The notes under the pieces are model-generated. The model was not told the origin of the DNA. It saw only the letters and a list, made by a program, of their open reading frames with translations, and did not search any database. A program made the position numbers and the translations under genes. This document shows, piece by piece, positions 25,188-33,056 of a stretch of 38,872 nt of DNA; within the stretch, counting starts at the first letter, position 1; every line of letters starts with the position of its first letter. The stretch comes from W0P33-017 sp963640395 (GTDB lineage Bacteria; Bacillota; Clostridia; Lachnospirales; Lachnospiraceae): the NCBI GenBank assembly GCA_963640395.1, contig CAVHZH010000008.1:1-38872 (forward strand), read 5' to 3'.

Positions 25188-25499
25188 TTACTTCATTTTG
25201 ATATCGATGTTCACACCTGCAGGCATCTCTAATCTTGATAATGCATCTACAGTTTTCTGTGTGGGAGCAATGATATCGATGAGTCTCTTGTGGGTTCTCT
25301 GCTCGAACTGTTCACGTGAATCCTTGTACTTGTGTACTGCACGTAAGATTGTAACTACTTCCTTCTTTGTAGGAAGGGGTACGGGTCCGCTCACCTGCGC
25401 TCCGTTCTTCTTTACGGTCTCGATGATTTTCTTTGCGGATGCATCTACCAGTTCGTGGTCATACGCCTTTAAGATGATTCTCATTGTTTGACTTGCCAT
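25188..25499 (-). CDS. rpsJ: 30S ribosomal protein S10 (NusE)
   Basis: A 103-residue protein with MRIILKAYDHELVDASAKKI, GPVPLPTKKEVVTILRAVHKY and THKRLIDIIAPTQKTVDAL. It works in the 30S head and as the antitermination partner NusE. The ATG at 25499 is chosen because AAAGGAGG lies 9-10 nt upstream; the upstream in-frame codons belong to the leader. First gene of the cluster. Confidence 0.97.
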   Translation of the reverse strand: MASQTMRIILKAYDHELVDASAKKIIETVKKNGAQVSGPVPLPTKKEVVTILRAVHKYKDSREQFEQRTHKRLIDIIAPTQKTVDALSRLEMPAGVNIDIKMK

Positions 25500-25727
25500 A
25501 AAAAAAGTCGCCTCCTTTTCGCACTTTAAAATTTCAGTACGACAAGCGGTGACTGTACACTTCTCCGTGTGTGTCCTAAGAACTTTCACACGTTGTTTCT
25601 ACCCTTTGGTAGACTTCTTTGTATGGTACAGTGACTTGTCGCCAGTTTCCTAACTTGACATTCGCTCCACGGAAAACCTGCCACATCGGGCAGCAACCTC
25701 ACGCTTCACAGCTATCATGCCACAGCA
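25500..25727 (-). ncRNA. Structured 5' leader of the S10 operon, candidate ribosomal-protein leader
   Basis: About 228 nt between the predicted start of transcription and rpsJ. A long-range helix is formed by 25635-25642 with 25539-25546 (8 bp, one G-U) and 25626-25632 with 25552-25558 (7 bp), separated by a small internal loop. It encloses hairpins TCTACC/GGTAGA (25598-25603/25608-25613) and CGTGTG/CACACG (25566-25571/25587-25592). Upstream, GTTTTCC/GGAAAC (near 25648-25676) can pair. The size, position and nested fold resemble ribosomal-protein autoregulatory leaders. I see no terminator, so regulation would be translational or through a folded ribosome-binding site. Confidence 0.6.
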
Positions 25728-25733
25728 AGTAAG

Positions 25734-25762
25734 AGTATACATGGATTCTCAAAAATATGCAA
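25734..25762 (-). promoter_or_regulatory. S10 operon promoter
   Basis: On the minus strand TTGCAT (complement of 25757-25762), a 17-bp spacer and TATACT (complement of 25734-25739). Transcription would start near 25727. It diverges from the promoter at 25803-25831. Confidence 0.82.
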
Positions 25763-25779
25763 GTGAAAAGCGCAGTTGG

Positions 25780-25803
25780 AATTGTATTTTTTTAGATACA
25801 ATT
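25780..25803. promoter_or_regulatory. Palindrome between the divergent promoters
   Basis: AATTGTAT (25780-25787) and ATACAATT (25796-25803) form a perfect 8-bp inverted repeat with an 8-bp spacer. It ends on the first base of the plus-strand -35 and lies about 18 bp upstream of the S10 -35. An operator is possible; no binding protein can be named. Confidence 0.4.
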
Positions 25804-25831
25804 TGACGAACATGTTTCTTCTATATATAAT
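25803..25831 (+). promoter_or_regulatory. Promoter of the plus-strand methyltransferase gene
   Basis: TTGACG (25803-25808), a 17-bp spacer and TATAAT (25826-25831), near-perfect sigma-A consensus. Transcription would start near 25838, giving a leader of about 115 nt with a GCCG/CGGC hairpin (about 25892-25912). Confidence 0.85.
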
Positions 25832-25952
25832 GGAACTGGTGTAGGCGCGGCTATGAACTTTTGATAAGAGGTCGCAGCTCTCGCAAGCACGTTGCCGGGC
25901 TACGGGCACGGCATAACAATTTTCACTATATATAGAAAGGACACCTCAAACC

Positions 25953-26825
25953 ATGTGGATTGCAGATAGATGGAACGACTACGAAGTCATTGATACAAGT
26001 AACGGAGAAAAGCTCGAGCGCTGGGGATCGTACATCCTCCGCCGCCCCGACCCGCAGGTGATCTGGAACACCACGCAGGACAAACGCTGGAAACGACTGA
26101 ACGGACACTATCACCGCAGCGCAAAAGGCGGCGGCAGTTGGGAGTTTTTTGATCTGCCTGAGCAGTGGACAATTGAATACCCGCTCGAATGCCACCTGCT
26201 CACCTTTAATTTGAAGCCCTTTAGCTTTAAGCACACAGGTCTGTTTCCGGAGCAGGCGGTGAACTGGGACTGGTTCTCCGCCAAAATCCGCAGGGCAGGC
26301 AGACCTATCCGCGTATTAAACCTGTTCGCCTACACCGGAGGAGCCACCATCGCAGCCGCAGCAGCCGGTGCACAGGTGACACATGTGGATGCATCCAAAG
26401 GCATGGTGACTTGGGCGAAGGAAAATGCCGTCAGCTCCGGGCTCGGCGATGCGCCGATCCGCTGGATCGTCGATGACTGTGTAAAATTCGTCGAACGTGA
26501 GATCCGCCGCGGCAAAACCTACGACGCGGTCATCATGGATCCACCCTCCTACGGCAGAGGTCCTAAGGGCGAGATCTGGAAGATCGAAGAAAAGATCCAT
26601 CCGCTCGTACAACTGTGCACACAACTGCTCAGCGATGATCCGCTTTTCTTCCTGATCAACAGCTACACAACCGGTTTGCAGCCTGCGGTGCTCTCCTACA
26701 TGCTCTCTCTAGAGCTGAAAAAATGGGACGGTTCTGTGACCGCCGGAGAAATCGGATTGCCGGTCAGCAGCAATGGACTGGTCTTGCCGTGCGGTGCCAG
26801 CGGCAGATGGGAGAAAAATGCATAA
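25953..26825 (+). CDS. Class I SAM-dependent methyltransferase, RlmI/RlmK-like (COG1092 type)
   Basis: The 290-residue protein probably methylates 23S rRNA, by family. It has SAM motif I in VLNLFAYTGGATIAAAAAGA (near 120), the acidic residue of motif II in VTHVDASKGM, and the catalytic-region motif DPPSYGRG (near 198). RlmI is about 396 residues with an N-terminal PUA domain. This protein lacks PUA and has instead about 100 residues of another fold, more like the catalytic half of RlmKL. AAAGGA precedes the ATG. It is the only plus-strand gene and is monocistronic. Substrate is not determinable from sequence alone. Confidence 0.85.
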   Translation: MWIADRWNDYEVIDTSNGEKLERWGSYILRRPDPQVIWNTTQDKRWKRLNGHYHRSAKGGGSWEFFDLPEQWTIEYPLECHLLTFNLKPFSFKHTGLFPEQAVNWDWFSAKIRRAGRPIRVLNLFAYTGGATIAAAAAGAQVTHVDASKGMVTWAKENAVSSGLGDAPIRWIVDDCVKFVEREIRRGKTYDAVIMDPPSYGRGPKGEIWKIEEKIHPLVQLCTQLLSDDPLFFLINSYTTGLQPAVLSYMLSLELKKWDGSVTAGEIGLPVSSNGLVLPCGASGRWEKNA

Positions 26826-26841
26826 CTCATAAAGCTCAAGC

Positions 26842-26876
26842 AAAAAAGAAGAACAGCGCTCACTGTTCTTCTTTTT
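26842..26876. terminator. Bidirectional terminator between convergent genes
   Basis: A-run plus GAAGAACAG (26848-26856), a 6-nt loop and CTGTTCTTC plus T-run (26863-26876). It can terminate the methyltransferase transcript on the plus strand and the C_GCAxxG_C_C transcript on the minus strand. The last codons of the minus-strand gene are inside the stem. Confidence 0.88.
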
Positions 26877-27381
26877 GATTATTTTCTATATAGTTTTCCA
26901 TGATCGCTGCAGCCAGTGCCACTAACTGCGCACATGGTCTTTTTTTATAATATTCCGCTGTCCGTAGCTGCGGTGTCGGCGCGTCCGCACCGGGCTTTGC
27001 AAGCCCCAGCAGCTCCCGGCAGATGATCGAACCGTTGACTGCCCGAAATGCACCCGCCAGCTCCTGAATACGCGCATAATGCGCCGACTTTTCCTGCTGC
27101 CCCTCCGCGTCCGGCTCATCGTAGCCGTACAGCGCTCCCGCAACAAAGCTCATGCCACTCACTGCACCGCACACCTCACGCATACGGCCAAGCCCGCCGC
27201 CAAACGACGACAATGCCCGCAGCAGCAGCTTTTCATCCATTCCGATCAGATCCGCAAATGCCAGTGCTACCGCCTGCGAACAGTTATAGCCATCCAGAAA
27301 ATTCTGCTGCGCACGCTTTCCCCGCTCACTCGTCTCCAGCCTTTGCAGCCAGTATCCGGCTGCCGCATCATCGATCTGCAT
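26860..27381 (-). CDS. C_GCAxxG_C_C family protein (putative redox protein)
   Basis: About 173 residues. GYNCSQAVALAFADLIGMDE, then SSFGGGLGRMREVCGAVSGM and a later conserved cysteine in NGSIICRELLG, match the C-GCAxxG-C-C family, a group of small cysteine-rich proteins of unclear function often found near redox or transport genes. Start at 27381 is chosen for the GAGGAGG 8 nt upstream; an earlier in-frame ATG at 27408 has no such site. It lies downstream of the GntR gene and may be cotranscribed with it. No biochemical role is claimed. Confidence 0.8.
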   Translation of the reverse strand: MQIDDAAAGYWLQRLETSERGKRAQQNFLDGYNCSQAVALAFADLIGMDEKLLLRALSSFGGGLGRMREVCGAVSGMSFVAGALYGYDEPDAEGQQEKSAHYARIQELAGAFRAVNGSIICRELLGLAKPGADAPTPQLRTAEYYKKRPCAQLVALAAAIMENYIENNQKEEQ

Positions 27382-27479
27382 CTGCCATCCCTCCTCTATA
27401 CACTCCATATTTTTGATCTGTCCTCACACCAGTTCCGGTCAAGTACTCCGCATCACCTATAGAACCTGTCGGTGGCAGC

Positions 27480-28187
27480 TTACAGCATCTGCTCAACCAG
27501 ATCATAATGCCGGTCGATCGCCGCCTGCATCGAACTGGCATCACGATCAACCACGCCCTGATAAATTCCTTTGTGGCATGCAAAAAGCTGTTTTTTCTGT
27601 TCTTCATCCGCCCGTTCCAACGCGCGCTCAATCCACTCGCGATACACGACTGTCACCGCCTCCATGAGCATCAAAAACAGGTTGTTTTCCGTTGCCTCGA
27701 TGAGCGCACGGTGAAATGCCTGATCTGTATCGACCAATTCCTCGCCTTTGCGTATCTCCATCTCCTGCAGCAGCGATTCACAGTACTGCATCTGTTGCGG
27801 TGACAATCCTTTTTTCAACAGCATCCGGCACACAGACCCTTCCATGACACGGCGGAATTCACAGACCTCCTGTTTCGTAACCGTACCGAGTGCCAACAGC
27901 GCAAGCAGCATCCGGCGTATCGAATTGCCTACGTTTTTTGAAATATAATTGCCGGATCCCTGCACACTCTCCACAAGCCCCATGCCGTGCAGAATGCGGA
28001 GCGCTTCCCGCGTAGAATTGCGTCCGATACCGAGCGTCTGAGCGATCATCCGCTCCGTCGGCAGCCGGTCGCCAATTCCAAGTTTTTCTTCCCGTATCAG
28101 CTCGTAAATATAATAAATCGCTTTCTCATATTCTGCCGGGCTGCGTCCCTGTTCACTAAGCTCCCTGTCAACTGTTTTGTTCTCCAT
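27480..28187 (-). CDS. GntR/FadR-type regulator with FCD ligand-binding domain
   Basis: The 235-residue protein has an N-terminal winged helix (about 18-88) with GDRLPTERMIAQTLGIGRNSTREALRIL and a helical FCD domain (about 100-228) with EFRRVMEGSVCRMLL, DQAFHRALIEATENN and HKGIYQGVVDRD, whose Asp and His residues normally hold a metal and a carboxylate ligand. It lies 21 bp after lrgB and probably controls the lrgA-lrgB operon from the operator at 29359-29373, perhaps in response to a small organic acid (inference). Start follows GAGGAGG. Confidence 0.92.
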   Translation of the reverse strand: MENKTVDRELSEQGRSPAEYEKAIYYIYELIREEKLGIGDRLPTERMIAQTLGIGRNSTREALRILHGMGLVESVQGSGNYISKNVGNSIRRMLLALLALGTVTKQEVCEFRRVMEGSVCRMLLKKGLSPQQMQYCESLLQEMEIRKGEELVDTDQAFHRALIEATENNLFLMLMEAVTVVYREWIERALERADEEQKKQLFACHKGIYQGVVDRDASSMQAAIDRHYDLVEQML

Positions 28188-28208
28188 AGATTTTACCTCC
28201 TCTCATCC

Positions 28209-28901
28209 TTAAATCAATCCGGCAAATACCGAGGCAAAAATCACGGTAATAATACCGGATACTGCAATCGCAAGACTACTCATCGCGCCTTCTACCTCTC
28301 CCATCTCAATCGCTTTCGCCGTTCCAATCGCATGCGCGGATGACCCAAGCGCCAGCCCTTTGGAAATCGGCTCTGTAATACGGAAGATCCGGCAGATCAG
28401 CTCACCAAACATATTTCCCAAAATACCAGTCACGATAATCACCGCAACCGTGATCGTCACATAACCGCCCAATTCCTCGGATACACCCATGCCGATTGCC
28501 GTCGTGATCGACTTTGGCAGCAATGTGACATATTCCTCATGCGAGAGCCCCATCAGCTTTGCCAGCACAAGCACCGTACTAAGACTCGTCAGTACCCCGG
28601 CGGTCAAACCAAGCATCACAGCTTTCGCATTGTTTTTCAAAAGCTCCCACTGCTCATACAGCGGAATCGCCAGACAGACAGTCGCCGGTGTCAACAGCCA
28701 GCTCAAATATTTTGCGCCCTCATTATAGGTCGTATAGTCCACCCGGCAGACCGCAAGCACGACGATCGTCACCACGATCGACACGAGCAGCGGATTAAAA
28801 ATACCTATTTTAAACTTCTTTTTCAACGCCATACCAACCAGATAAGAGATCAGGCTGAGCGTCACTCCCGCAAACATGGAGGTTTCAAAAAATTCACTCA
28901 T
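28209..28901 (-). CDS. lrgB: LrgB/CidB family membrane protein
   Basis: About 230 residues, mostly membrane helices. LLPKSITTAIGMGVSEELGG and GSSAHAIGTAKAIE are the family signature. LrgAB proteins have been linked to murein hydrolase export control and, more recently, to pyruvate uptake; the substrate here is unknown. The ATG at 28901 follows GGAG; the longer frame to 29009 runs antiparallel to nothing but overlaps the lrgA coding end and is rejected. It lies 16 bp after lrgA. Confidence 0.92.
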   Translation of the reverse strand: MSEFFETSMFAGVTLSLISYLVGMALKKKFKIGIFNPLLVSIVVTIVVLAVCRVDYTTYNEGAKYLSWLLTPATVCLAIPLYEQWELLKNNAKAVMLGLTAGVLTSLSTVLVLAKLMGLSHEEYVTLLPKSITTAIGMGVSEELGGYVTITVAVIIVTGILGNMFGELICRIFRITEPISKGLALGSSAHAIGTAKAIEMGEVEGAMSSLAIAVSGIITVIFASVFAGLI

Positions 28902-28917
28902 CGCTCTGCTCCTATCC

Positions 28918-29310
28918 TTATGATTCACACACACTGCCGGCAGACGCTGTCTCCGGCTCCTGTGCATTGTCCCTGCGGATAACCCACTGTGACAGCCGTC
29001 CCGCGGCAAGCATTACGGTAAAAATCGTGATCACTGTGATGATGCACACCGGAAGAAATACCGGCTGAAGCGTTGTCCAGCTATCCATCAGTCCCACACC
29101 TGCCGGAATAAACATCATCGGCATGATCTCTATCAAAAACTTTCCTGTCTCCCGGACATCATCCAGCTTTACGATCCCGGTCATCAGGCAGATAAACAAG
29201 ATCGCCATCCCATAAATACTCGCAGGAACCGGTAGCGGCAGAACTGCCTTCAACACCTCTCCCAGCAGCGAGATTCCCAAAATGATCAAAAACTGTTTCA
29301 CATACTTCAT
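28918..29310 (-). CDS. lrgA: LrgA/CidA family membrane protein
   Basis: A 130-residue protein with about four membrane helices. LPLPVPASIYGMAILFICL and MPMMFIPAGVGLMD are typical of LrgA/CidA holin-like proteins. It partners LrgB. AAGGGAG precedes the ATG. It is the first gene behind the promoter and operator at 29359-29402, followed by lrgB and the GntR regulator. Confidence 0.92.
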   Translation of the reverse strand: MKYVKQFLIILGISLLGEVLKAVLPLPVPASIYGMAILFICLMTGIVKLDDVRETGKFLIEIMPMMFIPAGVGLMDSWTTLQPVFLPVCIITVITIFTVMLAAGRLSQWVIRRDNAQEPETASAGSVCES

Positions 29311-29358
29311 AATTACACTCCCTTTTGCTTTTATTGCGCAATGATTGGTAATAGTTGC

Positions 29359-29373
29359 ATTGGTTCTACCAAT
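29359..29373 (-). promoter_or_regulatory. Palindromic operator at the lrgA promoter, probable GntR/FCD site
   Basis: ATTGGT-TCT-ACCAAT is a perfect inverted repeat of FadR-like form (TGGT-N3-ACCA). It covers the predicted start of transcription, just downstream of the -10. A further ATTGGT half-site lies at 29344-29349. Repression by the regulator at 27480-28187 is inferred. Confidence 0.7.
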
Positions 29374-29374
29374 G

Positions 29375-29402
29375 ATTATAGGTCGTGCATTTTATTTGTC
29401 AA
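29375..29402 (-). promoter_or_regulatory. Promoter of lrgA-lrgB-gntR
   Basis: On the minus strand TTGACA (complement of 29397-29402), a 16-bp spacer and TATAAT (complement of 29375-29380). It overlaps no gene and lies 65-90 bp before lrgA. Confidence 0.85.
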
Positions 29403-29422
29403 TACGATCTGACCTTTTATTC

Positions 29423-30826
29423 TTAGAAATAGTATGAATCCTCAATTCCGTTAAAATAGTCCTTTGCCATGCGGACAACGACACCGGACAGCAGGAATAC
29501 ACCGATCAGGTTTGGAATGACCATCAGACCGTTAAACGTCTCTGCGATACTCCACAGCAGACCCAGATTCATCGTTGCACCGATAATCGCAACGAGCGAA
29601 TATACAAGCATAAACGGCTTATTCACACGCGAGCCGAACAAAAACTCGATACATCTCGTTCCGTACAGTCCCCAGCCAATGATCGTCGAAAAAGCAAAGC
29701 AGCACATTGCAATCGCGGTAAAGATCGAGATCCATCCGCCATATGTAGCCGTAAAGCCGCTGATCGTCAGCTCTGCGCCCGCGGCAGACCCATACCCTAC
29801 CGGTACACCGCTGCACAGGATCACAAGCGCCGTGAGTGTACAGATGACAATCGTATCCACAAACACCTCAAAGATACCAAAAAATCCCTGTTTTACCGGT
29901 TTTCTGGTATCTGCGCAGGCATGGGCGATCGAGCCCGTACCAAGACCTGCTTCATTGGAGAAGATACCGCGGGACACACCCTTTTTCATTCCGACAAACA
30001 TGCTGCCGATAACGCCTCCGGTCACAGATGCCGGGTCGAATGCGCCACGGAAAATCTCGCCAAATACAGACGGCAGGCTTTTGAAATTCACTACAACCAC
30101 GCCGAGCGCCAGCACGACATACATCACTGCCATAAACGGCACGAGCTTTTCTGTCACCTGTCCGATCCGCTTGATGCCGCCGAGCAGGATCAGCGCGATC
30201 AGCGCAGCCAGCACGATTCCAAGCACCAGATTCAGGGTAGATGCTGAATCCTCGGAAATAATGTTAAAATTATACAACGCGGTATCGATCGCCGTTGTGA
30301 TCGTATTGACCTGTGTCGCATTTCCCGTACCAAACACCGTCAGCACGCCAAAAGCAGAAAACAGATACGCGAGCCACCGCCACTGTTTTCCGAGACCATT
30401 TTTAATATAATACATCGGTCCGCCGACCAGATCTCCCTCACTGTTCGTCTCGCGGAAATGCACTGCCAGTGTCACCTCGGCGAACTTGGTACACATGCCG
30501 AGCAGTGCAGAAATCCACATCCAGAAAATCGCTCCCGGTCCACCAATCGCGATCGCCCCTGCAACACCTGCGACATTTCCGGTACCTACGGTCGCCGCCA
30601 GCGCCGTACACACTGCCTGAAACGGTGTGAGTGCGCCGTCGGATGCCTCTTTTTTATTGAACATGCGACCAAATGTGACCTTCATTGCATATGGGAATCT
30701 GCGGATCTGCAAAAATCCGGTACGAATACTTAAGAACAGACCCACCCCGATAATACAGATCATCGCTGGAACTCCCCATATAAAATTATTCACCACATTG
30801 TTTATCGCTTCTATTTTTTCCAACAT
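29423..30826 (-). CDS. Sodium:alanine/glycine symporter (AGCS family)
   Basis: A 467-residue membrane protein with about 10-11 helices. GVPAMICIIGVGLFLSIRTG, the GTGNVAGVAGAIAIGGPGA segment and NEAGLGTGSIAHA are AGCS signatures. It imports small neutral amino acids with sodium; exact substrate unknown. GGAGG precedes the ATG. It is likely transcribed on its own; a -10-like TATAAT at 30872-30877 has only a poor -35. Confidence 0.93.
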   Translation of the reverse strand: MLEKIEAINNVVNNFIWGVPAMICIIGVGLFLSIRTGFLQIRRFPYAMKVTFGRMFNKKEASDGALTPFQAVCTALAATVGTGNVAGVAGAIAIGGPGAIFWMWISALLGMCTKFAEVTLAVHFRETNSEGDLVGGPMYYIKNGLGKQWRWLAYLFSAFGVLTVFGTGNATQVNTITTAIDTALYNFNIISEDSASTLNLVLGIVLAALIALILLGGIKRIGQVTEKLVPFMAVMYVVLALGVVVVNFKSLPSVFGEIFRGAFDPASVTGGVIGSMFVGMKKGVSRGIFSNEAGLGTGSIAHACADTRKPVKQGFFGIFEVFVDTIVICTLTALVILCSGVPVGYGSAAGAELTISGFTATYGGWISIFTAIAMCCFAFSTIIGWGLYGTRCIEFLFGSRVNKPFMLVYSLVAIIGATMNLGLLWSIAETFNGLMVIPNLIGVFLLSGVVVRMAKDYFNGIEDSYYF

Positions 30827-31005
30827 ACAACAATTTCCTCCAGCTTTTCCATTTTTAGCGTATATATACCTATTATATACATTTTTTCACCAGATTCCCA
30901 GAAAAATTTTTCTTTTCTGCGATATTCTGGTAACAGTTCAGCCCGCGCCATTCGAGGAGATGCCTAACGGCGTTTTTCCACTGCTGCATGTTCTTCCAAA
31001 ATCTG
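30827..31005 (-). other. Spacer between the BMP lipoprotein gene and the AGCS symporter
   Basis: Contains TATAAT on the minus strand (complement of 30872-30877) with TGGGAA 17 bp upstream, a weak promoter candidate for the symporter. An AT-rich hairpin CAGAAAA/TTTTCTG lies near 30897-30918. No clear terminator for the purine operon is visible. Confidence 0.35.
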
Positions 31006-32112
31006 TTAATCGATATTCCCAATGACTCCCTTGACAAGCCAGTTATAACCCTGCACATCCTCCACGGTCGGGGAATATCCTTTCTCTATCACCAATTTAC
31101 CACTCTGGTCATAGACCGAACCTGTAAAAACATTAAAGGTTCCGGCTCTCATCTGTTCTTTGATGTCCTCAATGTGTTTTTGCGTTTCCAAATCCACACT
31201 ATCTCCGAACTCCGCCAGATCGATCAAGCCCTCTTTAAAGCCTCCTCGAAGCGATTGCGGCTTATAATTCCCCGATATGATATTTTTTACCATGTCTACA
31301 TATACCGACCAGTCGTTCACCGAACCGGTCAGCCAGACATCCGGGGCAAGACGCTTCTCATCGACATGGAAGCCGACGGTGTAGATATGATTTTTTTCGC
31401 ATAACTCAATAATCGTTTTGGTGGAGTCCTGAAATTGTGCGATCACATCCACATTTTGCGAAATCATGGAATTCACGGAATTGGTCTGTAAGCCGGCATC
31501 CGACCACGAACCGATAAAAACAACATTGGTCGTAATATCCGGGTCTACCGACTGTGCCCCCAGCTCAAAGGCATTCACCGCAGCAATGACCATTGGAATT
31601 GCATAGGGAGCAACGAAGCCCAGCTTTTTGCTCTGTGTAACGCTTGCGGCTGCAATCCCGCACAAATACATGGATTCCCAGAAATTTCCTCCCACAGAAG
31701 ACATATTTCCTTCCGCAATGGTGCCTCCCTGATGTATAAACGCAACCTCCGGGTGACGGGCTGCACAGTTCTCCATCGACTCCAGATAACCGAAAGAGGC
31801 TGCCAGTATGATCGTACAGCCCTGCGCGATCATCGCTTCCATCACAGTCTCGGCTTCGCTTGTTTCCGGAACATTTTCCTTGCGCACGACAGTGAGGTTA
31901 TCAATATTTTTTTCCAGAGCCAGACACATTTCATAACAGGACTGGTTAAATCCGGCATCATCGATACTTCCCTGCAGAACGACTCCGACCTTCACAGCTC
32001 CCTCACCGGGTTTTCCGGTATATTCCTCCGCCTTTCCACAGGCTTCCAGAGAAAACAGGAGCGTTATCACCAAAAGCATGCTTATTATTTTTTTCAATTT
32101 TTGTTTTTTCAT
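31006..32112 (-). CDS. BMP/PnrA-family nucleoside-binding lipoprotein of an ABC importer
   Basis: About 368 residues with a lipoprotein signal peptide (basic start, hydrophobic core, lipobox-like LEAC with lipidation Cys25). The mature domain has KVGVVLQGSIDDAGFNQSCY, IILAASFGYLESMENCAARH, VAFIHQGGTIAEGNMSSVGG and FEGG-like GGFKEG motifs of the Bmp (Med/PnrA) family, whose members bind purine nucleosides. Start at 32112 follows GAGGTGG. It is the last gene of the purine operon, 29 bp after the second permease. Confidence 0.92.
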   Translation of the reverse strand: MKKQKLKKIISMLLVITLLFSLEACGKAEEYTGKPGEGAVKVGVVLQGSIDDAGFNQSCYEMCLALEKNIDNLTVVRKENVPETSEAETVMEAMIAQGCTIILAASFGYLESMENCAARHPEVAFIHQGGTIAEGNMSSVGGNFWESMYLCGIAAASVTQSKKLGFVAPYAIPMVIAAVNAFELGAQSVDPDITTNVVFIGSWSDAGLQTNSVNSMISQNVDVIAQFQDSTKTIIELCEKNHIYTVGFHVDEKRLAPDVWLTGSVNDWSVYVDMVKNIISGNYKPQSLRGGFKEGLIDLAEFGDSVDLETQKHIEDIKEQMRAGTFNVFTGSVYDQSGKLVIEKGYSPTVEDVQGYNWLVKGVIGNID

Positions 32113-32141
32113 TTTGTCCACCTCATCGCATTGCCGACTAA

Positions 32142-33056
32142 TTATGTTTCGTGTGACAGCTCCGATATTTTTGTCAGCTCCTCCGGCATTTTCGCCTTGC
32201 CCTTCACAGACACGATCGCCAGAGAAATAATCGTAACAACATAAGGTAACATCAGCATCAGATAGGTCGGAACCTTGATTCCTGTCATCTGCAATAAAAT
32301 CTGCAGCGCCTGCGCCCCGCCGAATAAGTAAGCTGCAAGCATGCTTTTTTCTATCGACCATCCGCAAAGAATTACCAGCGCAGAAGCAATCAAGCCCCGT
32401 CCGCCTGAAATATTATCTACCCACGACATCGTATAGGCTGTGCTTAAATGTGCACCGCCAATTCCAGCCATAAGACCGGCAAAAATAACCGCCGCGTATT
32501 GCATGACCTTCGGATTGATTCCATATGCCTCCACAGATTCTTTGTTGTGCCCGGTCGCCCTTAGTTCAAAACCGAACCGTGTCTTATTGAGCACCAGATA
32601 AAGTATCACGATCAAAACATAAGATAAATATGTGATCGGATCCTGATTGAAAAACACTCCGATGACCGGAATTTTTGATAAAAACGGAATTGCCACCTTA
32701 TCAAATCCGGCGATTTCTTTTGTCAGGAGATGTCTCCCTGCAAAGCCTGTGATTCCCTGTGCAAAAAAGATAAGCGTCAGCCCGCTTGCCAGCATATTCG
32801 CTTTTCGCGAAACGACAAGAAATGCCTGAATCAGTCCGATCGATGCACCAGCCAATGCCGCCGCCAATATGGTCAGGAGCAGGCTGTTGGTATACGCAGC
32901 AGCCGCAAACCCGGCACAAGCTCCCATTAACATGCTCCCTTCGACACTCAGGCTGATGATTCCAGTCTGCTGACCGACCAGATCGCCCATGAGGGCAAAT
33001 AAAATCGGTGTTCCGGAAGAAATCATACTCATCAAGAAACTATCTAACGTCTGCAT
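32142..33056 (-). CDS. ABC transporter permease, nucleoside type (NupQ/YufQ-like)
   Basis: A roughly 304-residue membrane protein with about 8 helices. GTPILFALMGDLVGQQTGIISLSVEG (shown as GDLVGQQTGIISLSVEG) and ALMGACAGF-like loops match the second permease of BMP-type importers. Start at 33056 follows GGAGG and overlaps the end of the first permease gene by 17 bases. Confidence 0.9.
   Translation of the reverse strand: MQTLDSFLMSMISSGTPILFALMGDLVGQQTGIISLSVEGSMLMGACAGFAAAAYTNSLLLTILAAALAGASIGLIQAFLVVSRKANMLASGLTLIFFAQGITGFAGRHLLTKEIAGFDKVAIPFLSKIPVIGVFFNQDPITYLSYVLIVILYLVLNKTRFGFELRATGHNKESVEAYGINPKVMQYAAVIFAGLMAGIGGAHLSTAYTMSWVDNISGGRGLIASALVILCGWSIEKSMLAAYLFGGAQALQILLQMTGIKVPTYLMLMLPYVVTIISLAIVSVKGKAKMPEELTKISELSHET

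Noticed and set aside
28902..29009. A longer N-terminus for LrgB
   Set aside because: The added residues are basic and cysteine-rich, overlap lrgA, and do not resemble a membrane protein start; the ATG at 28901 has its own ribosome-binding site.
29469..30410. A 313-codon plus-strand open frame
   Set aside because: It lies entirely antisense to the AGCS symporter, which has clear family motifs. The translation has no recognisable domain and no good ribosome-binding site.
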